A stretch of DNA of 64,000 nt, from NCBI GenBank assembly GCA_047833645.1, contig CP181259.1, forward strand, positions 930,001 to 994,000, written 5' to 3'. This document shows, piece after piece, positions 1 to 9,407 of this stretch; the stretch's first letter is position 1, and the number at the start of each line of letters is the position of its first letter. The stretch comes from Pseudolactococcus sp041800635 (GTDB lineage Bacteria; Bacillota; Bacilli; Lactobacillales; Streptococcaceae). Both the position numbers and the translations under genes were made by a program. The notes beneath the pieces were generated by a model. It saw only the letters and a list, made by a program, of their open reading frames with translations, ran no database searches and was not told the DNA's origin.

Positions 1-342
1 CATCATTCGACTCATATCATTTGTCCTATCTTCAAAGCATTTTTAAAATAGCTAATACTCAAAATTTCCTATCATTCTTTTCGTCGGCATTGGCGTGAGG
101 CGTTGTTGCTGTTATCTTGATTTTTTTGCGCCAACTGTGCTTAAATTTTGGCACTATTATACCATATTTTCTGGAAAATTTCAGGGATTTTCTATGGTTT
201 TCAAATATTTAGAATTCCTAAAGTGAATTCTAAATGTCTGAAACTTGACCTGCGCTATGCTCCTGCCAAGCGGGGTCATTCGCGACCTGTAGCCGCTCAA
301 AGGCTTTCACACCTTCTCTTTCTTGAAGACTTGAAACTCGAC
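1..342. other. Intergenic region with one hairpin
   Basis: No convincing gene is visible in the first 342 bases. There is one perfect 10-bp inverted repeat, TTTAGAATTC at 208-217 and GAATTCTAAA at 225-234, without a T-tract, so it is not a classic terminator. A short open frame starting at 148 has no ribosome binding site and no recognisable motif. The far side of the window edge is unknown. Confidence 0.5.
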
Positions 343-1353
343 CTATGACTGTTCAAGGTCTGCCATCAGTTTTAAAAAAGCTTGGATTAAAACATCTCGA
401 TCTGCTAGCCATTGCTTGCGGTCATCCTGTAAATGGACACGATTGGACAGAAAAATCACGGCTTGCTGGGTCTTTAAGTTAATCAGGATGAAAGTCCCAG
501 TGTAGCCTGTGTGTAGCAACCATTGGCCCACCTGGGTTTGAGCGATTTGAGATGACCTTTCAAGTCCGATGAGATCCCAGGCTAGGCTGCGCGGTTTGTC
601 GGCTTGGGCGTAGTCTTGCAGCAGGGCCAGGTAGGCGGGATTGGTCAAGTAGGCTTGGGCAAAGGCAATCAGGTCGTCCAGATCTGAAAAGAGGCCGGCT
701 GAGCCTGTATGACGGCCCAAGACCTGAGCTTTGGGATCGTGGACAAGGCCTTTTGGCAGGTCCCAGGCTGTCGCGACTGTCCTATCAGGTGCCGTAAATC
801 CGGTGTGGGGCATCTGAAAGGGCGTGAAGATCTGATCTTGCAGAATGTCCGCCAAGTCCTGTCCGTAAAGGGTTTCAAGCATGAAGCCAAGTAAGATAAA
901 GTTCACATCGGTGTAATGAAAGGTCTTATCTGCTGTGACGGTGAGGTGATTAAGGGCTGTCCGAAGGTCGTCATAGGCCAAGTGATTGCGATTTTTGATG
1001 AAGGGGTCAATGCCGGAGGTATGCGTCAAAAGCTGTCGAATGGTGAGCGTGTCCCCACCTGGACCTGTAAAATCCGGATAGTGTGCAGTTAAGAGGTCAT
1101 CAAGTCCGATTTGACCTGACAAAATCAGGTTAATCATCAAGGTTCCCGTGCCGACGACCTTGGAGACACTGGCTAAATCATAGGCCATGCCCGCTCGTAA
1201 GGGGACGGGATCAGGCTTCAAGCGTTCGTAGCCATCAACTTGTTTCTGTACCGTCCTGCCATTGACAATCGCAAAAGAAGCACCTGGAAAAATTCCAGAT
1301 GCGACATATGCTTTCACAAGGTCAAAAGGATTGTCCGACATCGCGGCAATCAT
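343..1353 (-). CDS. Beta-lactamase-fold serine hydrolase
   Basis: A class C beta-lactamase/PBP-type serine hydrolase (Beta-lactamase superfamily). The SxxK catalytic motif is seen as SVSK in LASVSKVVGTG (about residue 65), the YxN-like motif in YTDVNFILLG (about 150), and the HTG-type third motif in LLHTGYTGTF near the C-terminus. No signal peptide is evident, so it is probably cytoplasmic. The chosen ATG overlaps the stop of the upstream cppA-like gene (ATGA), which indicates translational coupling; an ATG 12 bases further upstream is also open. Such proteins act as esterases or peptidases on cell-wall-like substrates; the real substrate cannot be read from the sequence. Confidence 0.85.
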   Translation of the reverse strand: MIAAMSDNPFDLVKAYVASGIFPGASFAIVNGRTVQKQVDGYERLKPDPVPLRAGMAYDLASVSKVVGTGTLMINLILSGQIGLDDLLTAHYPDFTGPGGDTLTIRQLLTHTSGIDPFIKNRNHLAYDDLRTALNHLTVTADKTFHYTDVNFILLGFMLETLYGQDLADILQDQIFTPFQMPHTGFTAPDRTVATAWDLPKGLVHDPKAQVLGRHTGSAGLFSDLDDLIAFAQAYLTNPAYLALLQDYAQADKPRSLAWDLIGLERSSQIAQTQVGQWLLHTGYTGTFILINLKTQQAVIFLSNRVHLQDDRKQWLADRDVLIQAFLKLMADLEQS

Positions 1354-2018
1354 TTCATGAACCATATTTCTAGATTTTGACCGTCTGTTAAGGTCAAAAT
1401 TTTACCTTTTTTATCCACATAATAATCTAAGCCTAGATCATCTAACTGCATTGCGATATGATGCAAGTCAACTTCTGGTGCTACTTCATATTCAATGATT
1501 TCAAGATCCCAGACTTCTTCAGGACTGGTCAACAAATCAGGTCCTTGCGCTGCAGTATAAGAAATTTTGCCAAAAGGCAGTTGCACGACGTTATCTTTTT
1601 CGCTTAAACCGAAGCCTTCAACATAAAAGGCCAAGGCATCTTTCAAGTTGCTCGTATTGAGCTGAATCTCAGTGATTTTGATGTCCTGTGTCTCAGACTG
1701 ACTTGGGACAATCTCAAAAAGATCACCTTCTGGTGAAGTCGCTTCAAAGCCTTCTGTAAATTCAGGGCTTTCAATCACAATTTTTCGTAATTTTTTAACG
1801 CCAGCTACAGCACGTGTCCGCATACTTGGTGATTCTTCCAAGATCAAACGGGTATCTGTGCGAGTTTTAGCCGCTTGACTCCCGAGCATGGCCAAAGCAT
1901 TTTCTTCTGAGATGACTTTTAAGCCCAACGTTTCCATGTAAAATGCCAGGTTCAAATCACGATTATTGACGCGAATGACGGGTACGGCTCTCTCAATATT
2001 ATCAAAAACTGTCTTCAT
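1350..2018 (-). CDS. cppA: CppA-like two-domain VOC protein
   Basis: The sequence resembles streptococcal/lactococcal CppA. It has two vicinal-oxygen-chelate-like halves: an N-terminal part beginning NIERAVPVIRVNNRDLNLAF and a C-terminal part containing ITEIQLNTSNLKDALAFYVE, each with the pattern of a folded glyoxalase-type module. CppA was originally named for putative complement C3 cleavage in streptococci, but the fold suggests a metal-binding or ligand-binding protein, so that function is doubtful in a non-pathogen. I start at the ATG preceded by GAGAG, nine codons inside the longest frame. It overlaps the following hydrolase gene by an ATGA junction, so the two form an operon. Confidence 0.75.
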   Translation of the reverse strand: MKTVFDNIERAVPVIRVNNRDLNLAFYMETLGLKVISEENALAMLGSQAAKTRTDTRLILEESPSMRTRAVAGVKKLRKIVIESPEFTEGFEATSPEGDLFEIVPSQSETQDIKITEIQLNTSNLKDALAFYVEGFGLSEKDNVVQLPFGKISYTAAQGPDLLTSPEEVWDLEIIEYEVAPEVDLHHIAMQLDDLGLDYYVDKKGKILTLTDGQNLEIWFMK

Positions 2019-2288
2019 TTTCTCTCTTTTTCTGATTTTTCTCACGTCGTTAAGGTCAGGTCAGACCTTAAGTCAGAGGCAATTTTGTTCTTAAGTATTT
2101 TTTGTTATCTCTATTATAGTCAACTCTAGCAAAATTTACAAAAATTTATCATTTTTTATGGGAATTTCTGCCTGCTGCTGCTCAAAAGCAAAGCTGTTGC
2201 TTGCTCGACTTTCACCATGACCCGCGCTAGCGCGGGTATTTTTAGGCAAATCATTGTGAAATCTTATCAAATATGTTATCTTATAAAC

Positions 2289-2999
2289 ATGAATTATTTA
2301 GAACTCGCACAAAACAAGACCAAGCAAGAGCCGCTCCTGCCCCCGCATGAGACGCCACCTCAAACTTGGCAGACACGGCTCACCTTTATCTGGGCCCTCA
2401 TCTTATGGCAGGTTTCATCAGCCCTGCCGGGCATCGCCATCAATCGGCAAGGGCATTTCGAGCTATGGAAAATCGGCCTCTATCTCCTGCTCTTCGCCGT
2501 CTGTGTCTGGCTCTCCTACATCTGGGCCCGCAAATACCACCTGATCCCCAAGCCTAGCTGGCGTGACTTCCCTCTGGGTAAAATCGCTGGCGGCTTCGGC
2601 ATGATGTTTGGTGCTGCCATCATTTCTGGCCTGATTATGTCCCTAACTGGGACCAATAGTACTGAAAATCAAGACATCATTAACAACATCGGTAAAATGC
2701 TACCACCATTAGTCTTTGTCGTCATGACAACATCTGCTGGATTTTTCGAAGAGCTGATCTTTCGCGTGGGTCTGTTTGAGCTCGTATTTAACAAATGGCC
2801 GAAAGTCGCAGCTGTTTTTGCCTGGGCCCTCTTTACTGCAGCACATGGCCCGACAGACTTGGCAAGTTTTGCAACCTATGGTCTAATGAGTCTCGTTTTA
2901 ACCGGTCTCTATGCCAAACATCGTAACTTTTACCTCAATATGACCGTTCATTTTCTCTGGAATGCCTTCGGTATGATTAGCTTTTTCCTACTCAAATAA
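2289..2999 (+). CDS. CPBP family intramembrane metalloprotease
   Basis: A multi-span membrane protein of the CPBP (Abi/CAAX protease and bacteriocin-processing) family. The signature motifs are EELIFR (EExxxR, around residue 155), AAHGPTDL (second motif histidine) and HFLWNAFG (HxxxN) near the C-terminus; these residues coordinate the metal in the type II CAAX protease fold. About six hydrophobic segments are visible. The longest frame begins 72 bases upstream, but MNYLELAQNKTKQ is the more natural start; no strong ribosome binding site precedes either. Family members act in bacteriocin self-immunity or prenyl-protein processing. The role here is unknown. A strong terminator follows. Confidence 0.8.
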   Translation: MNYLELAQNKTKQEPLLPPHETPPQTWQTRLTFIWALILWQVSSALPGIAINRQGHFELWKIGLYLLLFAVCVWLSYIWARKYHLIPKPSWRDFPLGKIAGGFGMMFGAAIISGLIMSLTGTNSTENQDIINNIGKMLPPLVFVVMTTSAGFFEELIFRVGLFELVFNKWPKVAAVFAWALFTAAHGPTDLASFATYGLMSLVLTGLYAKHRNFYLNMTVHFLWNAFGMISFFLLK

Positions 3000-3018
3000 A
3001 CATTGAACTGATTCAAAA

Positions 3019-3052
3019 ATCCCTGGTCAAAATCGTTTGACCGGGGATTTTT
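3019..3052. terminator. Rho-independent terminator after the CPBP gene
   Basis: A GC-rich stem ATCCCTGGTCAAA / TTTGACCGGGGAT with a 4-base loop is followed by TTTTT on the plus strand. It ends the CPBP gene and separates it from the convergent glycerol facilitator gene. Confidence 0.85.
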
Positions 3053-3080
3053 ATGCTGATTATCATTGAAATAATCAAGC

Positions 3081-3983
3081 TTAGATGAAAATAATTTTGA
3101 ACAAGGCGATGGCAGAAATACCAGCCAAGATTGGTGACAAGACAGGAACCCAAGCATACCACCATTTAGAATCAGACTTGCTTTCGCCAAGGATTGATTT
3201 AGGCAGGATCGCGTGAAGGATACGAGGACCAAGGTCACGCGCTGGGTTAAGACCAGGACCAGTAGCACCACCAAGTGAGGCAACGAGTGTCATCACAAGG
3301 AAACCAAGTGCCAAATGCGCCACTGCAAGTGACCCAGCATTACCAGTTGTTAAACCGACAATGCCTTGTTGCACTTTAGTCGCAATGTCCATGTCCGCAA
3401 CTTTCGTTGCCGCACCGTTAGCACCGCCTTGCGCTGACAATAATTTGTCAAGGGCAGGGATTACTTCAGCACCGAAGAAGTTTTTAGTCAAACCAAGTGC
3501 CGCGAAGAAAAGCACAAATGACCCGAAGAACTCATTTAAGAAACCATTGATGGTTGCGCCACGACGTGAAGCCGCAGTGCCATCATCAACGTTATCAATT
3601 GTTGAGAATGTGCCAAGAATATGATTTGAGTTTGTTGTTTTCAAGTAGTAAGGGCGATAAACCATTACGATAACGGCTTGACCAACGATTGCCCCAAGAA
3701 TTTGTGCCACGATGTATTGTGCCACGTGTGCCCATGGGAAGAAGCCTGAAACGGCAAGGCCAAGTGTGAAGGCTGGGTTGATGTGGTTACCTGAAACATT
3801 ACCAAACATCAAAGCAGGGATCATTACCCCACAACCATAACCCCAAGCAATGGTCATCCAACCTGAAGCGAATCCTTTAGTTCCTTTGAGGTCAACGTTT
3901 GCGACCGCGCCGTTACCGAGAATAATGAGAATTGCTGTTCCGAGGAATTCAGCAAGGTATTTTGTCATCCATGTTACGTCCAT
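3081..3983 (-). CDS. glpF: Aquaglyceroporin / glycerol uptake facilitator
   Basis: A 300-residue major intrinsic protein. Both channel signatures are present: NPA in GNHINPAFTLGLA (about residue 70) and NPAR in GPGLNPARDLGPR (about 235). The aspartate right after NPAR is typical of the glycerol-conducting branch, as opposed to pure water channels. Six transmembrane segments are apparent. A longer loop between the fourth and fifth spans (about residues 165-200) resembles lactococcal/lactobacilliform GlpF paralogues. It should allow passive diffusion of glycerol, water and small solutes. It stands alone, convergent with the CPBP gene, with no glpK or glpO next to it. Confidence 0.9.
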   Translation of the reverse strand: MDVTWMTKYLAEFLGTAILIILGNGAVANVDLKGTKGFASGWMTIAWGYGCGVMIPALMFGNVSGNHINPAFTLGLAVSGFFPWAHVAQYIVAQILGAIVGQAVIVMVYRPYYLKTTNSNHILGTFSTIDNVDDGTAASRRGATINGFLNEFFGSFVLFFAALGLTKNFFGAEVIPALDKLLSAQGGANGAATKVADMDIATKVQQGIVGLTTGNAGSLAVAHLALGFLVMTLVASLGGATGPGLNPARDLGPRILHAILPKSILGESKSDSKWWYAWVPVLSPILAGISAIALFKIIFI

Positions 3984-4253
3984 TTTTGTGCGTAATCTCC
4001 TTTGTTAAGTATTTGAGTTAACTGATATGAGATTTCAAAAAAAAAGCCTCAGAATCCAAAAACTCAAGTGCTAATGATAAGTACCTTATAAGTTTATCAG
4101 AAAATACAGGGCCTGTAAAGTGATACTGAACATTTTCATGAAAGTTTAAGGTTTATTTAAGACCTTTTGATTGCCCTTTTTGTTATAATTTTGTAGAACG
4201 CCTGTTTGCCTCAGACGAAGAAAATGACACAAGACATGCATGAAGGAGACACG

Positions 4254-6566
4254 ATGCAATTCAATCACTTTTCTATTATAGAGCAACCCTTTAACCAAGA
4301 ACTACGCGACTTGGCTGGTCTTGGCTTTAAATTCGAGACCACCGCTACTGCCAAAGCAACGCTTAAAAATTGGCTCCAGACTGCGCCGATTGCCCTGACT
4401 AGTTTAGCAGCTACTGACCATGAAACGGTCTGTGATTTTTTAGCGTCTGAGACGCCTTTGACTTGGGATATTTTTTATGCCATTAGTTTACAGTTGCTTG
4501 ATTTTGTGGCACATTTTGACTTTCAGCTATCAGAGGCGGTGACTTTTGCCAAATCAGTCAATTTACCTTTGGTTGATCTAACATCTGAGCCAGCAGCCCA
4601 GCAAGTGATTTCTGCGATCTATCTGGTGATGAACACCCGTCGCCAAACGGGCATGGTTTTAGTCGAACACTGGGTATCCGAAGGCCTCATACCGCTGGAT
4701 AACCACTACCATTTTTTCAATGATAAGAGCCTAGCAACCTTTGATACGAGCCAGCTCATTCGTGAAGTGGTCTATGTGGAAAGTTCGGTTGATACGCAGA
4801 ATCGCGGTCAATATGATCTGATTAAGGTCGAGATTATTCGGCCACAATATGATGGTCAGGTGCCTGCGATCATGACGGCTAGTCCTTATCATTTTGGGAC
4901 CAATATCAAGGCCAATGACGCTAAACTGCATGATATGACCGTTGACTTGGCTGAGAAAGCGCCGGGTCAGATTGAACTGGCTGAGCCGACGCTTGCGCGA
5001 CCAAATTATCCGACTCCTGAGGTGCCACTTGCTGACAATAACCAAGCTACCGAGCATTTTACCCATACTTGGACCTATTCCCTTAATGACTATTTCCTCG
5101 CGCGCGGTTTCGCATCGATATACGTCGCAAGTGTCGGCACACGTGGTTCTGATGGCTTCCAGACTTCGGGTGATGATCAGCAGATTGCGGGTGTGACAGC
5201 TGTCATTGACTGGCTCAACGGTCGTGCACGCGCCTTTACCAATCGCCAAAAGACGCATGTTTTAACTGCTGATTGGGCCAATGGTCATGTCGCCATGACC
5301 GGCAAATCCTATCTTGGCACCCTCGCTTATGGCGCCGCAACGACTGGTGTCGCAGGCCTCGATGTCATTCTTGCCGAGGCTGGCATCACGAGCTGGTACG
5401 ACTACTACCGTGAAAATGGCCTCGTCCGAAGTCCTGGCGGCTACCCCGGTGAAGACCTCGATGTTCTCGCTGAACTGACTTACTCTCGGAACCTCGATGC
5501 CGCGGATTTCTTGGTCAATAACACCGCCTACCAAAAACAGCTCGCTGACATGAGCCAAGCGCTAGATCGCACCTCTGGCGATTATAACGCCTACTGGCAC
5601 GCTAGAAATTATCTGACATATGTTGATAAGGTCAAGGCTGATATCCTTATCGTCCATGGCTTGCAAGATTTTAATGTCACGCCTTCTCATGCCTTTAATT
5701 TTTGGCATACCCTACCTGAACACGTGACCAAACACGCTTTTCTACATCAAGGTAGCCACATCTATATCAATAACTGGCAGTCACTTGATTTTTCTGAAAC
5801 GATCAATGCTTATTTTTCAGCTAAACTGTTAGACCGTGACTTGACGCTTGACTTGCCACCTGTTATTTGGCAGAAAAATGGTGTCGCCCAATCTTTTGAG
5901 GGGCTACCTGAATTTGGCGGGCATGAGATTGAAGTCCTGCCCCTTGGTTTTGTAGGTGAGTTTGACCAGTTTGACAATCACTATCCTGTTGAGACCTTTG
6001 ATCACTACAGTCAAAATTTCCAAAAATTTAAAGCGGATTTATTTGAAGATCAGGCCAATGCTGCCGTGATTGATATCCATCTCCCTGAAGCTTTGCAGGT
6101 CAATGGTCAGATTGTGCTTGATTTGCGGCTGAAACTCAATGATACAAAAGGAATGTTATCGGCTCAGGTTTTAGATTTCGGCTCCAAGAAACGTCTGACG
6201 GATGTCAGCACGCTGCTTGAGCCCAAGACCATTGACCGCGGGCGGAACTTTATGTTGGATGATTTGCGTGAGCTGACTTTGGTCGACAAGCCTTATCAGG
6301 TGGTTACCAAAGGTTTCATGAATCTGCAGAATCGTCAGCAACTGACGGAGGTTAATTCGGTTGTCGCGGATGACTGGTTCCGGGTTGAACTGCGCTTGCA
6401 GCCGACGATTTATGATTTTGAAGCGGGGGATACGCTGCGGCTTGTGCTGTATAGCACGGACTTTGAGCACACGGTTCGTGATAATCGTGAGGTCAGCTAT
6501 GCCATTGATCTGGAAAAATCACGCCTTTATCTCCCAAAAACGAAAAAAGAAAGTAAGAAAATATGA
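4254..6566 (+). CDS. pepX: Xaa-Pro dipeptidyl-peptidase
   Basis: PepX (peptidase family S15) removes X-Pro dipeptides from the N-terminus of peptides and is part of casein peptide degradation. The nucleophile motif GKSYLGTLAYGAATTG is present (about residue 345), together with the acid in VHGLQDFNVTP and the histidine in FLHQGSHIY, completing the Ser-Asp-His triad. The length of 770 residues fits lactococcal/streptococcal PepX. The N-terminal MQFNHFSIIEQPF is characteristic of the family. I use the ATG preceded by AAGGAGA rather than a longer frame start 48 bases upstream. The gene overlaps the downstream hydrolase gene by ATGA, so the two are coupled. Confidence 0.95.
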   Translation: MQFNHFSIIEQPFNQELRDLAGLGFKFETTATAKATLKNWLQTAPIALTSLAATDHETVCDFLASETPLTWDIFYAISLQLLDFVAHFDFQLSEAVTFAKSVNLPLVDLTSEPAAQQVISAIYLVMNTRRQTGMVLVEHWVSEGLIPLDNHYHFFNDKSLATFDTSQLIREVVYVESSVDTQNRGQYDLIKVEIIRPQYDGQVPAIMTASPYHFGTNIKANDAKLHDMTVDLAEKAPGQIELAEPTLARPNYPTPEVPLADNNQATEHFTHTWTYSLNDYFLARGFASIYVASVGTRGSDGFQTSGDDQQIAGVTAVIDWLNGRARAFTNRQKTHVLTADWANGHVAMTGKSYLGTLAYGAATTGVAGLDVILAEAGITSWYDYYRENGLVRSPGGYPGEDLDVLAELTYSRNLDAADFLVNNTAYQKQLADMSQALDRTSGDYNAYWHARNYLTYVDKVKADILIVHGLQDFNVTPSHAFNFWHTLPEHVTKHAFLHQGSHIYINNWQSLDFSETINAYFSAKLLDRDLTLDLPPVIWQKNGVAQSFEGLPEFGGHEIEVLPLGFVGEFDQFDNHYPVETFDHYSQNFQKFKADLFEDQANAAVIDIHLPEALQVNGQIVLDLRLKLNDTKGMLSAQVLDFGSKKRLTDVSTLLEPKTIDRGRNFMLDDLRELTLVDKPYQVVTKGFMNLQNRQQLTEVNSVVADDWFRVELRLQPTIYDFEAGDTLRLVLYSTDFEHTVRDNREVSYAIDLEKSRLYLPKTKKESKKI

Positions 6567-7285
6567 CCACTATCGGCATTCTGGGCTCTCAATTTTTAAG
6601 TACACCCGAGCTGCCCTTTCATCAATTTCCTGTGACTTATACGCGGACTGCTTTTATCGACGCTTTACAAAGCGTTGGGGCAACTGTGATGATGATTCCG
6701 ATTGATCGGGATTTAGCTAAACTTCCTGACACCATTAAGCTAGTCGACAAAGTCCTACTGACGGGTGGCGAAGATATTGCCCCACTCTTTTATGGTCAGG
6801 ACCCCCATCCTTTGCTTGGCAATATCAATCCTGAACGTGATCGTTTTGAGATCGCGGCTATCCATGAAGTCATCAAGCAAGAAAAAGCCTTGCTGGGTGT
6901 CTGCCGTGGCCATCAGTTGCTTAACGTGGCGCTTGGGGGGACCTTGCATCAGGATGTTAGCCTGTATCGGAATCTTGACCTTGCGACCTTGAAGCACCAG
7001 CAAGCCCCAACTAAATCACAATTTACGTCACATTTCGTTACCGTTGAGCCAACCTCAAGTCTCAATTTCCTACCTGAAACTTATCATGTCAATTCTTATC
7101 ATCACCAGATGATTGATCGCTTGGCTGACGACTTGACAACCATCGCCACAGCCAGTGACGGTGTGATTGAAGCTGTTGAAAACAAAGCCAAACGTTTACT
7201 GGGTGTCCAATGGCATCCAGAAGGGACTTGGGATACGATATCTGACGAACGCGCCATTTTTGACTTTTTTGTCAATCAACTTTAA
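6563..7285 (+). CDS. Class I amidotransferase-fold gamma-glutamyl hydrolase
   Basis: A peptidase C26 / PuuD-type glutamine amidotransferase-like hydrolase. The nucleophile elbow GVCRGHQLLNV (about residue 112) and the distal catalytic HPE in GVQWHPEGTW are clear, as is the GGEDIAP oxyanion-side motif near residue 70. Family members cleave gamma-glutamyl-GABA or other gamma-glutamyl amides; no polyamine catabolism genes are near, so the substrate is open. The ATG overlaps the pepX stop codon, suggesting co-translation with the peptidase and possibly a role in gamma-glutamyl peptide turnover (inference from context only). Confidence 0.85.
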   Translation: MTTIGILGSQFLSTPELPFHQFPVTYTRTAFIDALQSVGATVMMIPIDRDLAKLPDTIKLVDKVLLTGGEDIAPLFYGQDPHPLLGNINPERDRFEIAAIHEVIKQEKALLGVCRGHQLLNVALGGTLHQDVSLYRNLDLATLKHQQAPTKSQFTSHFVTVEPTSSLNFLPETYHVNSYHHQMIDRLADDLTTIATASDGVIEAVENKAKRLLGVQWHPEGTWDTISDERAIFDFFVNQL

Positions 7286-7292
7286 GGATAAG

Positions 7293-7323
7293 AAAAATGA
7301 CCTCAGGACTGGGGTCATTTTTC
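7293..7323. terminator. Bidirectional terminator between convergent genes
   Basis: The stem AAAAATGACCTCA / TGGGGTCATTTTT carries A- and T-runs on both sides. It can terminate both the pepX operon (plus) and the gltX-GNAT transcript (minus), whose last gene ends inside it. Confidence 0.8.
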
Positions 7324-7812
7324 TGATAGTCGATAACGTAAAACGTGCACCAGGTCTCCATCAGTTGAGCGTTTGCTTGCATCAACGATTTCAAACCCAA
7401 GTCCCTGCCAAAAAGCAAGTCCTGCAGGATTATTCTCAAGGACAGCTAGCCGGACTTTTGTCATGCCGATACTGCGGAAATAAGTCAACTGTTCAGCCGC
7501 AATTGCACGACCTATGCCTTGCCCCCGAAAATGCTGATCAACGATCAATAAGCCAATGAACACTGTTTGCACATCTGGATATCCCAGCGCATAGTCCAGA
7601 ACGGCAATCGGCGTCTCGTTGTCATCCGTAATCAAAAAATATCTCTTATTTTCTGGCGCCAAGTCTTTCGGTCCCGCCTGCACATCGGCATCAACTTGTG
7701 CTAACGTCACAGCGCTGTTCTGACTCAAGGCAAAAAAATCCTGATTGCGTTCATAGAACGCCAAAATATCAGGATATTTTTCATCCGTTTCAATTAAGAC
7801 ATAACGAAACAT
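7315..7812 (-). CDS. GNAT family N-acetyltransferase
   Basis: A 165-residue GNAT acetyltransferase. The acetyl-CoA binding loop is visible as VDQHFRGQGIGRAI (R/Q-x-x-G-x-G/A, about residues 95-108), followed by VRLAVLENNPAGLAFWQGLGF, a typical motif B region. The N-terminus MFRYVLIETDEKYPDILAFYERN includes the substrate side. It begins two bases after the gltX stop, so it is the last gene of that transcript. The acceptor (antibiotic, peptide or small amine) cannot be predicted. Confidence 0.85.
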   Translation of the reverse strand: MFRYVLIETDEKYPDILAFYERNQDFFALSQNSAVTLAQVDADVQAGPKDLAPENKRYFLITDDNETPIAVLDYALGYPDVQTVFIGLLIVDQHFRGQGIGRAIAAEQLTYFRSIGMTKVRLAVLENNPAGLAFWQGLGFEIVDASKRSTDGDLVHVLRYRLSEK

Positions 7813-7814
7813 TG

Positions 7815-9263
7815 TTATTTGATAAACTGTGCCAAGTGTTTCACAGCTTTTTCCTTGCCTAACAAGTAAATCGTATCTGGCAGCTCAGGACCATGCATTT
7901 CACCAGAAACAGCGATTCGAATCGGCATGAAGAGATTTTTTCCTTTGATCCCTGTTTCCTTTTGCACTTCCTTGATCAGTGGGAAGATGTTATCTTTAAC
8001 ATAATCCGCATCCGCCAAAGCTTCGAGTTTTTCCTTAAAGGCTTTGATGACAATGGGTGCAGTTTCAGTTTCTAAGACTTCTTTTGCAGCATCAGATAAC
8101 GATGGAAACTCAGCATAAAAGAGATCCGTTAAAGGCACGATTTCATCTACTGATTTTAACTGAGGTTGGTAAAGCTCAACCAAATGTTTCGACTTGTCAT
8201 CCAAGCGACCAGCAGCTTCTAAGAATGGTTTCGCCATGTCAAAGATTTTATCCAAATCAGCACGCTTGATATAGTCGTTATCCAACCAGTCCAGTTTCTT
8301 TTGGTCGAATGCTGCAGGTGATTTAGACAAACGATTTTCATCGAACAAGTCAATCAATTGCGCTTGAGAGAAGATTTCTTCTTCGCCACCAGGATTCCAA
8401 CCTAGCAAAGCGATAAAGTTGAAAACGGCTTCTGACAAATACCCTTTTTTACGATAGTCTTCGATAAATTGCAGAGTATTGGTATCACGTTTTGATAATT
8501 TTTTACCCGTTTCAGAGTTGATGATCAAGGTCATGTGACCAAATTCAGGCACGTCCCAACCGAGCGCTTCGTAAATCATTAATTGTTTAGGGGTGTTGGC
8601 AATATGGTCATCGCCACGAATGACGTGAGAAATTTGCATATCGTGGTCATCCACGACAACAGCAAAGTTATAAGTTGGATAGCCATCACGTTTTTGAATG
8701 ACCCAGTCACCACCGATGTTCTTACCTTCAAACTCAATATCGCCTTTGACGATATCATGCCACTTGTAGATAGACCCTTCTGGTACTCTGATCCGAACCG
8801 TTGGCACGATGCCGTCAGCTTCACGTTGCGCCATGTAATCAGCGATTTCAGCTTCAGTCAAACCAGCATATTCGCTAATGTAAACCGGCGGTAGACCTTT
8901 CGCTTCTTGTGCTTCACGGTCAGCTGCAATTTCTGCTTCTGTCTTGTAAGATTTATAAGCTTTGCCTGATGCGAGTAACTCATCGATATACGTTTGATAA
9001 AGAGACAAGCGTTCAGATTGGCGGTAGTTGTCATGCGTTTCAGGCGACTCATCCCAGTCAATCCCAAGCCAACGCAAGTTATCGAGCTGTGAGCGCTCAC
9101 CATCTTCAACATGGCGTTTACGGTCGGTATCTTCAATCCGGATGATAAAATCCCCACCATGATGACGGGCATACAGATAGTTAAAAAGTGCCGTCCGAGC
9201 ATTTCCGATATGTAATAAACCAGTAGGGGATGGTGCGTAACGCACACGAATTTTGTTTGTCAT
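7815..9263 (-). CDS. gltX: Glutamyl-tRNA synthetase
   Basis: A class I aminoacyl-tRNA synthetase of 482 residues, the usual size for bacterial GluRS. The HIGH signature is in YAPSPTGLLHIGNARTALF (residues 8-26), and the KMSKS-type loop is KKLSKRD (about residue 255). It charges tRNA-Glu, and in bacteria without GlnRS also tRNA-Gln for later amidation. It lies downstream of ispF as in the conserved Firmicute radA-yacL-ispD-ispF-gltX neighbourhood, but with its own upstream gap of about 145 bases that holds the ispF terminator, so it likely has its own promoter. Confidence 0.97.
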   Translation of the reverse strand: MTNKIRVRYAPSPTGLLHIGNARTALFNYLYARHHGGDFIIRIEDTDRKRHVEDGERSQLDNLRWLGIDWDESPETHDNYRQSERLSLYQTYIDELLASGKAYKSYKTEAEIAADREAQEAKGLPPVYISEYAGLTEAEIADYMAQREADGIVPTVRIRVPEGSIYKWHDIVKGDIEFEGKNIGGDWVIQKRDGYPTYNFAVVVDDHDMQISHVIRGDDHIANTPKQLMIYEALGWDVPEFGHMTLIINSETGKKLSKRDTNTLQFIEDYRKKGYLSEAVFNFIALLGWNPGGEEEIFSQAQLIDLFDENRLSKSPAAFDQKKLDWLDNDYIKRADLDKIFDMAKPFLEAAGRLDDKSKHLVELYQPQLKSVDEIVPLTDLFYAEFPSLSDAAKEVLETETAPIVIKAFKEKLEALADADYVKDNIFPLIKEVQKETGIKGKNLFMPIRIAVSGEMHGPELPDTIYLLGKEKAVKHLAQFIK

Positions 9264-9349
9264 TTTTACGTCCTTAATCTAACTTATAAACCAGGATTGG
9301 TTTATAAACTGTTGTTTCAATCGTCATTCCTATTTTACCAAAATATCAA

Positions 9350-9379
9350 AAAAAGCGCTAACTTTCTTACTGCGCTTTC
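9350..9379 (-). terminator. Terminator downstream of ispF
   Basis: On the minus strand the sequence forms AAAGCGCA / GCGCTTTTTTT with a loop of about 11 bases and a T-run. It closes the ispD-AIM24-ispF transcript before gltX. Confidence 0.6.
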
Positions 9380-9407
9380 CTCATTTTATAAGCTTTAGCT
9401 CAAGATG

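Noticed and set aside
148..348. Open frame of 66 codons at the window start
   Set aside because: No ribosome binding site, no family features, and it runs into the 3' end of a well-supported gene on the other strand.
4206..4253. Longer N-terminus for pepX
   Set aside because: The ATG at 4254 has AAGGAGA at proper distance and gives the family start MQFNHFSI; the extension lacks both.
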